Origin: Candidatus Woesearchaeota archaeon
GTDB lineage: Archaea; Nanobdellota; Nanobdellia; Woesearchaeales; WJKV01
Length of the DNA stretch: 7,478 bases
Direction of reading: 5' to 3'
Assembly: GCA_019322855.1 (NCBI GenBank)
Contig: JAHWIA010000038.1
Span: forward strand, 1-7,478
Of this stretch, positions 1 through 5,965 are shown in pieces (position 1 is the first letter of the stretch; each line of letters begins with the position of its first letter). A program made the translations under genes and the position numbers. The notes under the pieces were generated by a model. It had not been told where the DNA came from and did not search any database. It saw only the letters and a program-made list of their open reading frames with translations.

Positions 1-19
1 ATTCTACCTATATAGCAAG

Positions 20-30
20 TTTTAAATAAT
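20..30 (+). promoter_or_regulatory. TATA box of the first gene
   Basis: The AT-rich element TTTTAAATAAT is centred about 30 bases before the ATG at 56. That is the archaeal TATA-to-start distance expected for a transcript with almost no leader. No Shine-Dalgarno sequence lies before the ATG, which fits leaderless translation. A CTATATAG palindrome sits just upstream at 8-15. Confidence 0.55.
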
Positions 31-55
31 CCCCTGTCTATAATATATATTGAAA

Positions 56-1501
56 ATGTGGCCCTTAACTAGTATTGCAAATATTGCATCAGGTATACTT
101 GGATTTGATAGTCTAGAGGCCAAACTGGCGAATTTTGATCCTTCTACAGACAGATCATTCACTGCGATTTCTCCTAATGAGTTTAAGAAAGAAATCTGGT
201 ACTTGGGAGAAGGCGGAAAAGTTGATATTCAGAAGACAAAGATTGTTGAATTCGACAAAGAAGAAGACATGAGACAAGGTCTTTTCTTATATGCTCACTA
301 TAATGTGTTCGGCAAGCTATTGGATGAAGACTGGCACCAGATGACAGTACATTCCTGGGGCTATAACAAGAAGAGAGAGAAGTGGTTCTTTGAGATAGAT
401 TTCCTTGGAGAGGGAAAGGATTATGCAGACTTGATTAGGGAAGAGGAAGATCCTACTAAGATTTACAACATGCTTGAAAAGATAATCGACAAGGCAGTTT
501 TAATGGAAGTAGCTGCGCCTGAATTCTTGAAAGATCCAAGAAAGCTTAGGAAGCATGGCGCAGACAAGGCACATAGAGGAATCAGCGAGTATGTAAAAAG
601 CTTATCTGCAGACGGAGTGCAGACAGATGTAGTTGCACTTAGAAAAGGGCTGAACACATTGCTGGATTCAGGAATATTAAAGATAGAAAATTTCTTTACT
701 GATAGCTTCCCTGGAAACTGGATTCCGGTCAATGGAAAGCCGGCACGAATCGATATGGACGGGAAACAAGGATGGTTCTTCGGAAACTTCAATGCTCCGC
801 ACATTGCAGAATACTCTTCAAAACTATCTACAGAACAGAGAGAGAAATTAAAACAACATTATGTTACTCAATACAATAATGCAGTCAACAAGTACAATGA
901 CTATGTCAAAACCAGCTTGGCGAAACCTAAGGATACTGTATGCGAATTGATTGACACTTACCTGCATCTTGACAAGGAAAGGGCAGATGCATTGAAGAGG
1001 AAGATCAAATACGGCAGGAATAAGAGAAATATCGAGGACTATGTCAAGACAATCGAGAAGTTCGAGCCTGCATTAAAGGATAAAATTTACATGATAAAGA
1101 ATCATCTAGCTAATCTTAAGGAAAGAGAGACTATCGATGAAGAAAAGTTCGAAGTCTTCTACCAGGCAAGCAAGCTAGTCAGAGCACTTGCTTCTTGCGG
1201 CGGTAAAGGAGACAGGCGAAGAAAAGAGACAGATCCTGAAAAATTCATGTACTTGTACAGGGAGCAGAGATTCCAGCTAGAAAACGCTATCGAAGCAGCA
1301 CGTTACTTGGAGCAATACTCTGGGGACAACATGTGGTGGTTCAGACGTAGTGCTATTTCTAAAATAAGGGCCACATTAGAAAAGGACTACGAACGCATGT
1401 ACAACCAGAAGTTCAAATCCAAAAAAGAGAAACAAGCAGACCTTGTTGCAAATCCAATCAGGCTTATGCCTATAGATTACGATTATGCAAAAGCTGCTTA
1501 G
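56..1501 (+). CDS. Unrecognised soluble protein, 481 aa
   Basis: I do not recognise this protein. I chose the ATG at 56 over the in-frame TTG at 50 because the TATA box at 20-30 places transcription start at about 51-56 and there is no Shine-Dalgarno site. No signal peptide or membrane segment is visible. Residues about 40-120 are rich in aromatics and look beta-forming (IWYLGEGGK, HSWGYNKK, KWFFEIDFLGEG). A second such patch lies near residues 220-247 (GNWIPVNGK, GWFFGNF). From about 255 to 460 it is highly charged and looks almost entirely helical, with possible coiled coil. The Cys-Gly-Gly turn in SCGGKGDRRR, near residue 382, is the only Cys-containing motif and is not a metal-binding set. 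The gene stands alone, with its own promoter and a T-rich terminator. A structural or nucleic-acid-binding role is possible, but nothing specific supports it. Confidence 0.85.
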   Translation: MWPLTSIANIASGILGFDSLEAKLANFDPSTDRSFTAISPNEFKKEIWYLGEGGKVDIQKTKIVEFDKEEDMRQGLFLYAHYNVFGKLLDEDWHQMTVHSWGYNKKREKWFFEIDFLGEGKDYADLIREEEDPTKIYNMLEKIIDKAVLMEVAAPEFLKDPRKLRKHGADKAHRGISEYVKSLSADGVQTDVVALRKGLNTLLDSGILKIENFFTDSFPGNWIPVNGKPARIDMDGKQGWFFGNFNAPHIAEYSSKLSTEQREKLKQHYVTQYNNAVNKYNDYVKTSLAKPKDTVCELIDTYLHLDKERADALKRKIKYGRNKRNIEDYVKTIEKFEPALKDKIYMIKNHLANLKERETIDEEKFEVFYQASKLVRALASCGGKGDRRRKETDPEKFMYLYREQRFQLENAIEAARYLEQYSGDNMWWFRRSAISKIRATLEKDYERMYNQKFKSKKEKQADLVANPIRLMPIDYDYAKAA

Positions 1502-1520
1502 TTTTTTCTTTATTCTTTTA
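1501..1520 (+). terminator. T-rich terminator after the first gene
   Basis: A pyrimidine tract (GTTTTTTCTTTATTCTTTTA) begins at the last base of the stop codon. T-runs of this kind, without a required hairpin, terminate archaeal transcription. Confidence 0.55.
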
Positions 1521-1526
1521 ATGATA

Positions 1527-1540
1527 AATCTATATAGATT
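1527..1540 (+). promoter_or_regulatory. 14-bp perfect palindrome upstream of the phosphatase gene
   Basis: AATCTATATAGATT equals its own reverse complement. It lies 44-57 bases before the ATG at 1584, just upstream of the proposed TATA box. That is where an archaeal activator or repressor could bind. Its core CTATATAG also occurs upstream of the first gene at 8-15. It could be an operator or a chance AT palindrome. Confidence 0.35.
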
Positions 1541-1551
1541 ATAGGGACAGA

Positions 1552-1560
1552 TTCTAAATA
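1552..1560 (+). promoter_or_regulatory. Probable TATA box of the phosphatase gene
   Basis: TTCTAAATA is centred about 27 bases before the ATG at 1584, the spacing of a leaderless archaeal promoter. No Shine-Dalgarno sequence precedes that ATG. The match to a TATA box is imperfect. Confidence 0.4.
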
Positions 1561-1583
1561 GAAAGTTTGCCTTAATTTAAAGT

Positions 1584-2405
1584 ATGGCAGACAATAATTT
1601 GTCAGAAAAAGACAGGGAAAAAGAGATCAGGGCTAGATTGCAATATGGATTAAAGAACGTCCTGCCTAGACTGGTTCCTTTGATTCACAGGGAATTTCCA
1701 AAAGACCACAGATTGATTTCTCCTTATGACAACACTATCCAGCCTGATCTGGATGCAGAAGAAGAAGGCATCTCAGCGATAAGGAGCAGATATCCTGCAG
1801 ATTCTATAGTTGCAGAGGAAAGCGCAAAAAGAGGAGAGAAAATTAAAGGCGAATCTGATTATGGATGGATCGCTGACTTTATTGACGGAAGCTCTAATTT
1901 CCGTAAAAAGAAGCCTCATTTCGCAATAAACATGTCTGTCAAAAAAGGCGACGAAGTTCTTGGCGGAATAATCTGCGATCCTATGAAGTACAGGATTTTT
2001 TACACTAGAAAAGGAGCAGGTTTTTTTCTTGACGGTGAAAAATTAAGTCTGTACGACAAACCAGGCCTTGCAAGACGGCTTTCAGACGCGCACCTTGGAT
2101 TGATATCGCCAAACTCTTTCAGGAAGCACAGGGAATATGGTCTTATGCAAAGGCTGCAAAAAGCAGCAGGTTCAAAAATAGCAGAGGGCAGCACTTCCTT
2201 GGAATTGGCAGCTTGTGCAGCAGGCGAAGTTGACGGCGTTGTAAAACCGACAAGTAATCCTTGGGGTGTCAGCGCAGGTTTGCTTATGGTTGAGGAAGCA
2301 GGCGGAAAAGTAACTCCTATTGACAGAGGCCCTCATACAATTTATGTTGCCTCTAACCCTTATATACATGAAGAATTGTGCGATGTTGTAAGAGACTCTG
2401 CTTAA
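1584..2405 (+). CDS. Inositol monophosphatase-family protein with an altered metal site
   Basis: This 273-residue protein has the length and layout of the Mg-dependent, Li-sensitive phosphatase superfamily (inositol monophosphatase, archaeal IMPase/FBPase, CysQ). Motifs in order: the Glu pair in AEES (E78, E79); the signature WIADFIDGSSNF at 95-106 with both metal-binding Asp residues (D98, D101), where the usual DP is DF and the catalytic Thr position is Ser (S103); FYTRKGAGFFLDG at 139-151; EGSTSLELAACAAGEVDG at 201-218; and PWGVSAGLLMVEEAGG at 226-241. In characterised members the last motif reads WD, and that Asp ligates metal. Here it is Gly (G228, codon GGT at 2265-2267), one base from GAT. 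Activity may be changed or lost. The substrate cannot be told; sugar or inositol phosphates are typical. The start follows a TATA box at leaderless distance. Confidence 0.9.
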   Translation: MADNNLSEKDREKEIRARLQYGLKNVLPRLVPLIHREFPKDHRLISPYDNTIQPDLDAEEEGISAIRSRYPADSIVAEESAKRGEKIKGESDYGWIADFIDGSSNFRKKKPHFAINMSVKKGDEVLGGIICDPMKYRIFYTRKGAGFFLDGEKLSLYDKPGLARRLSDAHLGLISPNSFRKHREYGLMQRLQKAAGSKIAEGSTSLELAACAAGEVDGVVKPTSNPWGVSAGLLMVEEAGGKVTPIDRGPHTIYVASNPYIHEELCDVVRDSA

Positions 2406-2492
2406 GAATTCTAATTTTAATAATTCATTATATTTTAAATTAATAATTAGTAAAAATAAGTAAATACAATTTAAGAAAAGAAAAAGAAAGAA
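2406..2492. other. Convergent intergenic region, AT-rich
   Basis: This 87-base gap lies between the stops of two convergent genes and is almost wholly A/T. The left part has only short T-runs for the + strand gene. The right part forms a strong T-rich tract for the - strand gene, listed separately. No gene or clear repeat was seen. Confidence 0.6.
2470..2492 (-). terminator. T-rich terminator of the AbrB-PhoU gene
   Basis: Read on the - strand, the sequence straight after the TAA is a long pyrimidine tract (TTCTTTCTTTTTCTTTTC), typical of archaeal T-run terminators. Confidence 0.55.
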
Positions 2493-3392
2493 TTATAATT
2501 TCAAACCGATTATGTAGCTCAATGTGTTGCTCAATCTTTCTACAATGCTCATTGAGTGATGCAGAAACTTGCCGTCTTTTTTCTTTGCGAAAAGCTCATC
2601 TATTTCATTGAAGATCTTTCTTTTTTCCTTGTTTATTGAGATGGCATGCTTCTTGTCATATTTGTAGTACAGTTCATATATCTCGACGAACAACTGGTTC
2701 ACTTTTGCCATGATCTTCAGCAATTCTGGAGACACTGCTACTTTACTGTCCGCAACATACTTGAACAATTCCTTGTACTCATCGGCTACTTTCTCCAGCT
2801 CGTTGACAAGACTGTACAGATAAGTGCTGTGCTTTGTATATCCTTTCTTGTTCACGATTCTTCTGCAGATTGTTGTTAATCTGTTATTTATCTGTTCGCC
2901 TGATTTGATGCTGTTCAATTGATCGAACTCTTTTGCCTTTATTGCGTCATAAGCTTCTGCACTCATGCTCTTAAGCATAAGAAATATTCTTCTCAGAATA
3001 GAATCGAATTCATCCTCAAGAGGCCCGCCGATGCATTTGATAGTGCAGCTGGTCCTGCTCTGGTTCACAATCTCAAAACCAAGAAGGCTTCTCTGTATGG
3101 CTTTCTGCACATCTGCGATCTGTGCCGGCCCTTCTGCCAATATTGTGATTTCATCATAGCCAAGCTTGTAAGCTGCTGGCAGGTATTTTCTCAAAAGATC
3201 TTTTCCAACATCCTTAAGATCTATGGTTGTTTTTTCTAAAGCAACCTCTCCTGTTGTTCCTAAAATTAACTTGCCTGCTTCTTCTGAAATGTCCAATTCG
3301 TCACCTGCTTTCAGGCCGAATGTCTTGATCCATTTGCTCGGCAGACTCACAGTCAATGTCGCTCTTCCTTGACTTACTAATCTTCTTTTCAT
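2493..3392 (-). CDS. AbrB-PhoU phosphate-type transcriptional regulator
   Basis: The protein has 299 residues. Residues 1-46 form a SpoVT/AbrB DNA-binding domain (MKRRLVSQGRATLTVSLP, then W21, GLKAGDELDI, LILG). From about 120 to 299 there are two helical PhoU-like segments, with a PhoU-type motif VNELEKVADEY at 196-206 and a second, weaker one near 283-297. This fusion is common in archaea and is annotated as a phosphate-uptake regulator. Its targets here are unknown, and no Pst transporter or PhoB/PhoR gene is in the window. I chose the ATG at 3392 rather than the in-frame TTG at 3434: the TATA box at 3416-3424 gives leaderless transcription at this ATG, and the 14-residue extension would lie in the promoter and precede the canonical AbrB start. 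It is divergent from the four-gene operon and probably controls the shared intergenic region, including its own gene. Confidence 0.88.
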   Translation of the reverse strand: MKRRLVSQGRATLTVSLPSKWIKTFGLKAGDELDISEEAGKLILGTTGEVALEKTTIDLKDVGKDLLRKYLPAAYKLGYDEITILAEGPAQIADVQKAIQRSLLGFEIVNQSRTSCTIKCIGGPLEDEFDSILRRIFLMLKSMSAEAYDAIKAKEFDQLNSIKSGEQINNRLTTICRRIVNKKGYTKHSTYLYSLVNELEKVADEYKELFKYVADSKVAVSPELLKIMAKVNQLFVEIYELYYKYDKKHAISINKEKRKIFNEIDELFAKKKDGKFLHHSMSIVERLSNTLSYIIGLKL

Positions 3393-3415
3393 TTTATATA
3401 GTAAATAGAGAGCAG

Positions 3416-3424
3416 TATATAAAA
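3416..3424 (-). promoter_or_regulatory. TATA box of the AbrB-PhoU gene
   Basis: On the - strand this reads TTTTATATA, preceded by purine-rich GGGAAAAG, a plausible BRE. Its centre is 28 bases before the ATG at 3392, so the message should start at or next to the start codon. Confidence 0.65.
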
Positions 3425-3428
3425 CTTT

Positions 3429-3478
3429 TCCCAATATAGTGTCTATATACCTATATACTTATCTATATATTATTGGGA
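3429..3478. promoter_or_regulatory. Candidate operator in the divergent promoter region
   Basis: TCCCAATA (3429-3436) and TATTGGGA (3471-3478) form an exact 8-bp inverted repeat with a 34-base spacer. Inside the spacer are three CTATATA boxes at 3443-3449, 3451-3457 and 3463-3469. The block fills the space between the two divergent TATA boxes (3416-3424 on - and 3484-3490 on +) and abuts both core promoters. A protein bound here could affect both directions. The AbrB-PhoU protein is the natural candidate. The layout is seen; the binding is inferred. Confidence 0.45.
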
Positions 3479-3482
3479 TTAT

Positions 3483-3490
3483 CTATAAAT
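3483..3490 (+). promoter_or_regulatory. TATA box of the four-gene operon
   Basis: CTATAAAT is a good archaeal TATA box. Transcription would start about 26 bases on, near 3512, leaving a leader of roughly 22 bases that contains the Shine-Dalgarno sites of the first gene. Confidence 0.6.
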
Positions 3491-3517
3491 CAAGTCCTGC
3501 CATTATAGAGTGTATAT

Positions 3518-3533
3518 GAGAGGTGAACGAGGT
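3518..3533 (+). promoter_or_regulatory. Double Shine-Dalgarno site of the operon's first gene
   Basis: GAGAGGTGA (3518-3526) is well spaced for the ATG at 3535. GAGGT (3529-3533) is well spaced for the in-frame ATG at 3541. Two initiation sites six bases apart, each with its own site, leave the exact N-terminus open. The GTG at 3523 would lie within the first site and is unlikely. Confidence 0.55.
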
Positions 3534-3534
3534 A

Positions 3535-3789
3535 ATGAAAATGGCAGGAAACAAGACAAGGGACGGAATTCGGCTTTCAAAGATAGTCAGTGCCATTAGC
3601 GATGTTTACGGCATAACTATCAGAGACGGCAGTAATCATACTTATGTGATCAATTATGACGGCGAAAGACCGTGTCCTATAGCACCTTCTACAGATGCAA
3701 AAAGAATGATTGTGCCTTGGTTGTACCGAGTTACAGGCTATGACAAGAGCAGGATCTATCAGAACTTGCGAAAAGGAAGATGGAACTAA
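3535..3789 (+). CDS. Small HicA-like (dsRBD-fold) protein, 84 aa
   Basis: By eye the protein follows the HicA mRNA-interferase layout: a first helix (RLSKIVSAISDVYG, 13-26), a strand, the loop GSNH with a conserved-type His (H35), strands TYVINYDGERP (36-46), then a closing helix ending in TGYDKSRIYQNL. In HicA toxins the His of the GSHH/GGH loop is catalytic. No HicB antitoxin gene is adjacent, so it may be a lone or repurposed RNA-binding protein rather than a toxin. It is the first gene of the operon, and its stop is one base before the next ATG. ATG 3535 was chosen by Shine-Dalgarno spacing; ATG 3541 (82 aa) is also possible. That it is a gene is well supported; the family is inference. 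Confidence 0.7.
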   Translation: MKMAGNKTRDGIRLSKIVSAISDVYGITIRDGSNHTYVINYDGERPCPIAPSTDAKRMIVPWLYRVTGYDKSRIYQNLRKGRWN

Positions 3790-3790
3790 G

Positions 3791-4378
3791 ATGGCAAAAA
3801 ACAAAGGCGGAAGGATAAGGAACTTTGGAAAGCGGGCAAACTCAGTCAGAAAAAGAGTGACAAATGGCAGGGATGCAGCTTATCTAGGAAAGATAGGTTT
3901 GGCTGCAGGCCTTACTCACTATCTTACAGGCAAGATGAAACAAGCTGACAGGAAATTGAAGATCTATTCGCCGGGCTATTATGTGAGACAGGCAAGAACG
4001 GTCACTGAAAAGAAAGCAGTGAGTCTTGATCAGAAAGTTGACAAGGCAATAAGAAAAGTGCCTGGCGGAAACGCAGTATCAAATGCAAACCAAGGATTGA
4101 CAAATTATCTTTGGGGCTTGGTTGGAGTTACTCCTGGCGGAAAGAACGGAAGCAGGAGAAAAAAGTTCGAGGCAAGGACAGGGACAGGACCAAAGAAAGG
4201 CACTGTTACAACCACAAGAACCACAACAACTTCAACAAAAGTTCCAGGAAGATACAACATGGATGCGCAGAACCAGAAGACTTTGTTAGGGATGGGCTGT
4301 GATGTGCTTGGTGTAATGCTTGGAGTCTATGCCTTGAAAGCAGGCTATGATTATTTCAGAGGAAGGAAAAGAAAATGA
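3791..4378 (+). CDS. Basic protein with one C-terminal membrane-like segment, 195 aa
   Basis: I do not recognise this protein. Residues 1-25 are strongly basic (KNKGGRIRNFGKR, VRKRV). A mildly hydrophobic stretch lies at about 31-45 and a second basic region at 50-90. Residues 105-114 are glycine-rich. A Lys/Arg and Thr-rich linker follows (about 117-149, containing TVTTTRTTTTSTK). A hydrophobic segment at about 164-185 (LLGMGCDVLGVMLGVYALKAG) ends in a basic tail GRKRK, as in a tail anchor or single-pass membrane protein. The ATG at 3791 is one base after the previous stop, with a weak GGAAGA site at 3775-3780. Its TGA overlaps the next ATG (ATGA). A membrane-bound, possibly nucleic-acid-binding partner of the next protein is plausible but unproven. 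Confidence 0.8.
   Translation: MAKNKGGRIRNFGKRANSVRKRVTNGRDAAYLGKIGLAAGLTHYLTGKMKQADRKLKIYSPGYYVRQARTVTEKKAVSLDQKVDKAIRKVPGGNAVSNANQGLTNYLWGLVGVTPGGKNGSRRKKFEARTGTGPKKGTVTTTRTTTTSTKVPGRYNMDAQNQKTLLGMGCDVLGVMLGVYALKAGYDYFRGRKRK
4202..4240 (+). repeat. Threonine-codon low-complexity tract
   Basis: Runs of ACA/ACC codons, with AGA/AAA between them, encode the Thr-rich linker at about residues 138-150 of the basic membrane-like protein. It is a likely flexible spacer and a site where copy number could vary between strains. Confidence 0.5.
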
Positions 4379-5961
4379 TTACACTGCCAGTGACTGGATT
4401 CAGGATGGCGAAAAGGGCCGCATCAACAGGATTCAGTATTGGCAATTATCTTGCAAGGAAAGCAGTTCCTATTGCAGAGACAGATACGATCGACAAGTAT
4501 GTCGAGAGAATAGAGAATAAAGGAAGGAACCTGGACATTGTCCAGAAGACAAGAGAATCAGATCAGGAGCAAAATGCATTGGAAGCATGTGTCGCAGAAT
4601 CTCTGGCAAAGTTCAAGCCGACAAAAAAGATGGCAGCGACCATCGACACTGCTGACAAGGCAACCAGTTCAATAGGTTTGGTCGGCGATTACCTGATACT
4701 GATGACAGGGATGTACGGTTATGCATTGAACCTTGCGTCAAAAGGAACAGAGATGGCAATGAAACTGCCGTTCATGGCTTATTACGCAAAAAAGAATCCG
4801 AAAAAAGCAGCTTACAAGATTCCTACGTGGCTTGCTTTGGAATCACTTCACTTTTTTCCGTTCGTCGGAAAAGTCCTGAACTTCAGGAACAATTACACTA
4901 ACACTGTTGTCAAGGACATTGAGAATCATGCTGAACAACTTTACAGAAAAAAAGCAGGTCTGATGAGAGAAAGCTGGTCAAAACGGTTGTGGAACAAAGC
5001 GAAATCTTATGTCAAGAATCCTCAACAATCGCCAGACCCTCAACCACAACCTGAGCCAGCATTTGTAAACACGGAGGTAAACAAAATGAAAAACATAAAT
5101 GAAGAAGAAAAGAGAGATGAAGAAAAAAGAAAAGATACAAAAGATTTGATGGAATTGTTAGTCAAGAGATGCAAAGGAGAGTTATCAACAGAAGAAGCCC
5201 AGACTTTGGACAGATTAACAAATAAGTACAAGGATGAACTGAACAGTCCAGTCAAGTTCTACAGAGGAGATTTAGTACCTTTGCCTGGCAAAGATCCAGT
5301 AGCAAGCATTCCAGAAGAACCTATAGGAATTCCATGTCCATTAGTGGATCCTGAAAACAGACTGAAGGCATACATGAGCAGGGAAGGTTTCACAAAGAGC
5401 GCTTATGCAGATTATATGAGCCGGGTAAGAAGCGACGTTCCTAAAGGCTTGGAAAAAGTCTTGAACTGGGGCTATTCCTTATACGCAGGAAAAACATGGT
5501 GGAACAACACTGAGAAGTTCTTCGAAAATTCAAAAGAGATAGGAGATGTAGTTGACAAGTTTGCAGAAGAACAAGGCATCCATGAAGCTACATTCGGTAG
5601 AGGTTTCGGTGGAAAAGGTCCTATGAACGAGGTAAAAGGCGCTTATGAGTTCGAGATCGCAGGCGACAAGTTCTATGTGATAGAATTCAGGAGCCAGGGA
5701 TCACAGACTTATTCAAAAGCGCATGACATGAAACCAAAGAAGGATGGAGAACATGTTGTAGCACCGCAAGTGATGGTCGACATCATAGCAGACTACAAGC
5801 TTGTGTATGATGTAAGAAAAGGAAAGGTCATAGACTTCCATGAAAAAAAGACAATCAACAAGCACAAGGACTACATCATTGGTTCTAATGCAACAAAACC
5901 TGGCAGGGTTTATGATGCAAAACCTAAAGCAGAACCTATGATGGTTCCAGCTCAGAGGTAG
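4375..5961 (+). CDS. Two-part protein: hydrophobic N-terminal half plus duplicated C-terminal domain, 528 aa
   Basis: The family is not recognised. Residues 1-90 are mixed and partly basic. Hydrophobic stretches at about 98-121 (IGLVGDYLILMTGMYGYALN) and 150-167 (TWLALESLHFFPFVGKVL) may be membrane segments or a hydrophobic helical bundle. A Pro/Gln linker follows at 217-229 (QQSPDPQPQPEP). Residues 238-290 form a very charged helix. Residues 322-492 are a domain shared with the next gene: DPENRL, SAYADYM, VVDKF, YEFEIAG, YVIEFR, KAHDMK, IADYKLVYD and VIDFHE. This copy carries a glycine-rich insert (FGRGFGGKGP, 407-416) that the other lacks. The start overlaps the previous stop (ATGA), so translation is probably coupled. 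A Shine-Dalgarno sequence and in-frame ATG at 5086 may yield a separate 291-residue C-terminal product, so this could be a fusion of two ancestral genes. Confidence 0.85.
   Translation: MITLPVTGFRMAKRAASTGFSIGNYLARKAVPIAETDTIDKYVERIENKGRNLDIVQKTRESDQEQNALEACVAESLAKFKPTKKMAATIDTADKATSSIGLVGDYLILMTGMYGYALNLASKGTEMAMKLPFMAYYAKKNPKKAAYKIPTWLALESLHFFPFVGKVLNFRNNYTNTVVKDIENHAEQLYRKKAGLMRESWSKRLWNKAKSYVKNPQQSPDPQPQPEPAFVNTEVNKMKNINEEEKRDEEKRKDTKDLMELLVKRCKGELSTEEAQTLDRLTNKYKDELNSPVKFYRGDLVPLPGKDPVASIPEEPIGIPCPLVDPENRLKAYMSREGFTKSAYADYMSRVRSDVPKGLEKVLNWGYSLYAGKTWWNNTEKFFENSKEIGDVVDKFAEEQGIHEATFGRGFGGKGPMNEVKGAYEFEIAGDKFYVIEFRSQGSQTYSKAHDMKPKKDGEHVVAPQVMVDIIADYKLVYDVRKGKVIDFHEKKTINKHKDYIIGSNATKPGRVYDAKPKAEPMMVPAQR
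5073..5088 (+). promoter_or_regulatory. Internal Shine-Dalgarno and in-frame ATG
   Basis: GGAGGT at 5073-5078 is followed after 7 bases by ATG at 5086-5088, which is codon 238 of the 528-codon frame. It sits exactly after the Pro/Gln linker and before the charged helix. It matches the archaeal anti-Shine-Dalgarno better than any gene start in the operon. Use would give a 291-residue protein lacking the hydrophobic half. Confidence 0.5.
5338..5850 (+). repeat. First copy of a duplicated protein domain
   Basis: This encodes residues 322-492 of the 528-residue protein. It aligns with 6050-6469 of the next gene at the protein level. In the C-terminal core, from YEFEIAG to FHEKK, a hand count gives about 36 identities over 66 aligned positions. 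DNA identity is visibly lower, so the duplication is old. Confidence 0.8.
5955..5959 (+). promoter_or_regulatory. Shine-Dalgarno overlapping the upstream stop codon
   Basis: GAGGT ends on the first base of the TAG (5959-5961) and is 6 bases before the ATG at 5966. Ribosomes finishing the upstream gene would cover this site, which suggests coupled translation. Confidence 0.6.
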
Positions 5962-5965
5962 AAAA

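Noticed and set aside
50..55. TTG at 50 as the start of the first gene
   Set aside because: It would lie at or before the transcription start predicted from the TATA box, it adds only two residues, and ATG at 56 fits better.
2646..3239. Plus-strand frames opposite the AbrB-PhoU gene
   Set aside because: They are antisense shadows with Cys/Phe-rich composition and no promoter or ribosome site, and the opposite strand encodes a recognised protein.
3393..3434. N-terminal extension of the AbrB-PhoU protein from TTG at 3434
   Set aside because: The extension covers the TATA box and BRE, and the AbrB domain begins naturally at the ATG at 3392.
3429..3478. CRISPR-like or recombination-site reading of the CTATATA boxes and inverted repeat
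   Set aside because: The units are only 7 bases and unevenly spaced, and no integrase, cas gene or duplicated flank is present. A regulatory site is the simpler reading.
3515..3598. 27-codon frame starting ATG at 3515 in the operon leader
   Set aside because: It overlaps the first gene in another frame, shows no domain, and lies at the predicted transcription start without a ribosome site. A leader peptide cannot be excluded, but nothing supports one.
3710..3790. Upstream extension of the 195-aa protein
   Set aside because: It would overlap the HicA-like gene by 80 bases. The ATG at 3791, one base after that gene's stop, is the better start.
5624..5635. TGAACGAGGTAA repeated from 3524-3535, resembling another internal ribosome site
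   Set aside because: No start codon in the reading frame follows at suitable spacing, and the sequence encodes MNEV within the domain. The 12-base identity with the operon leader is probably chance.
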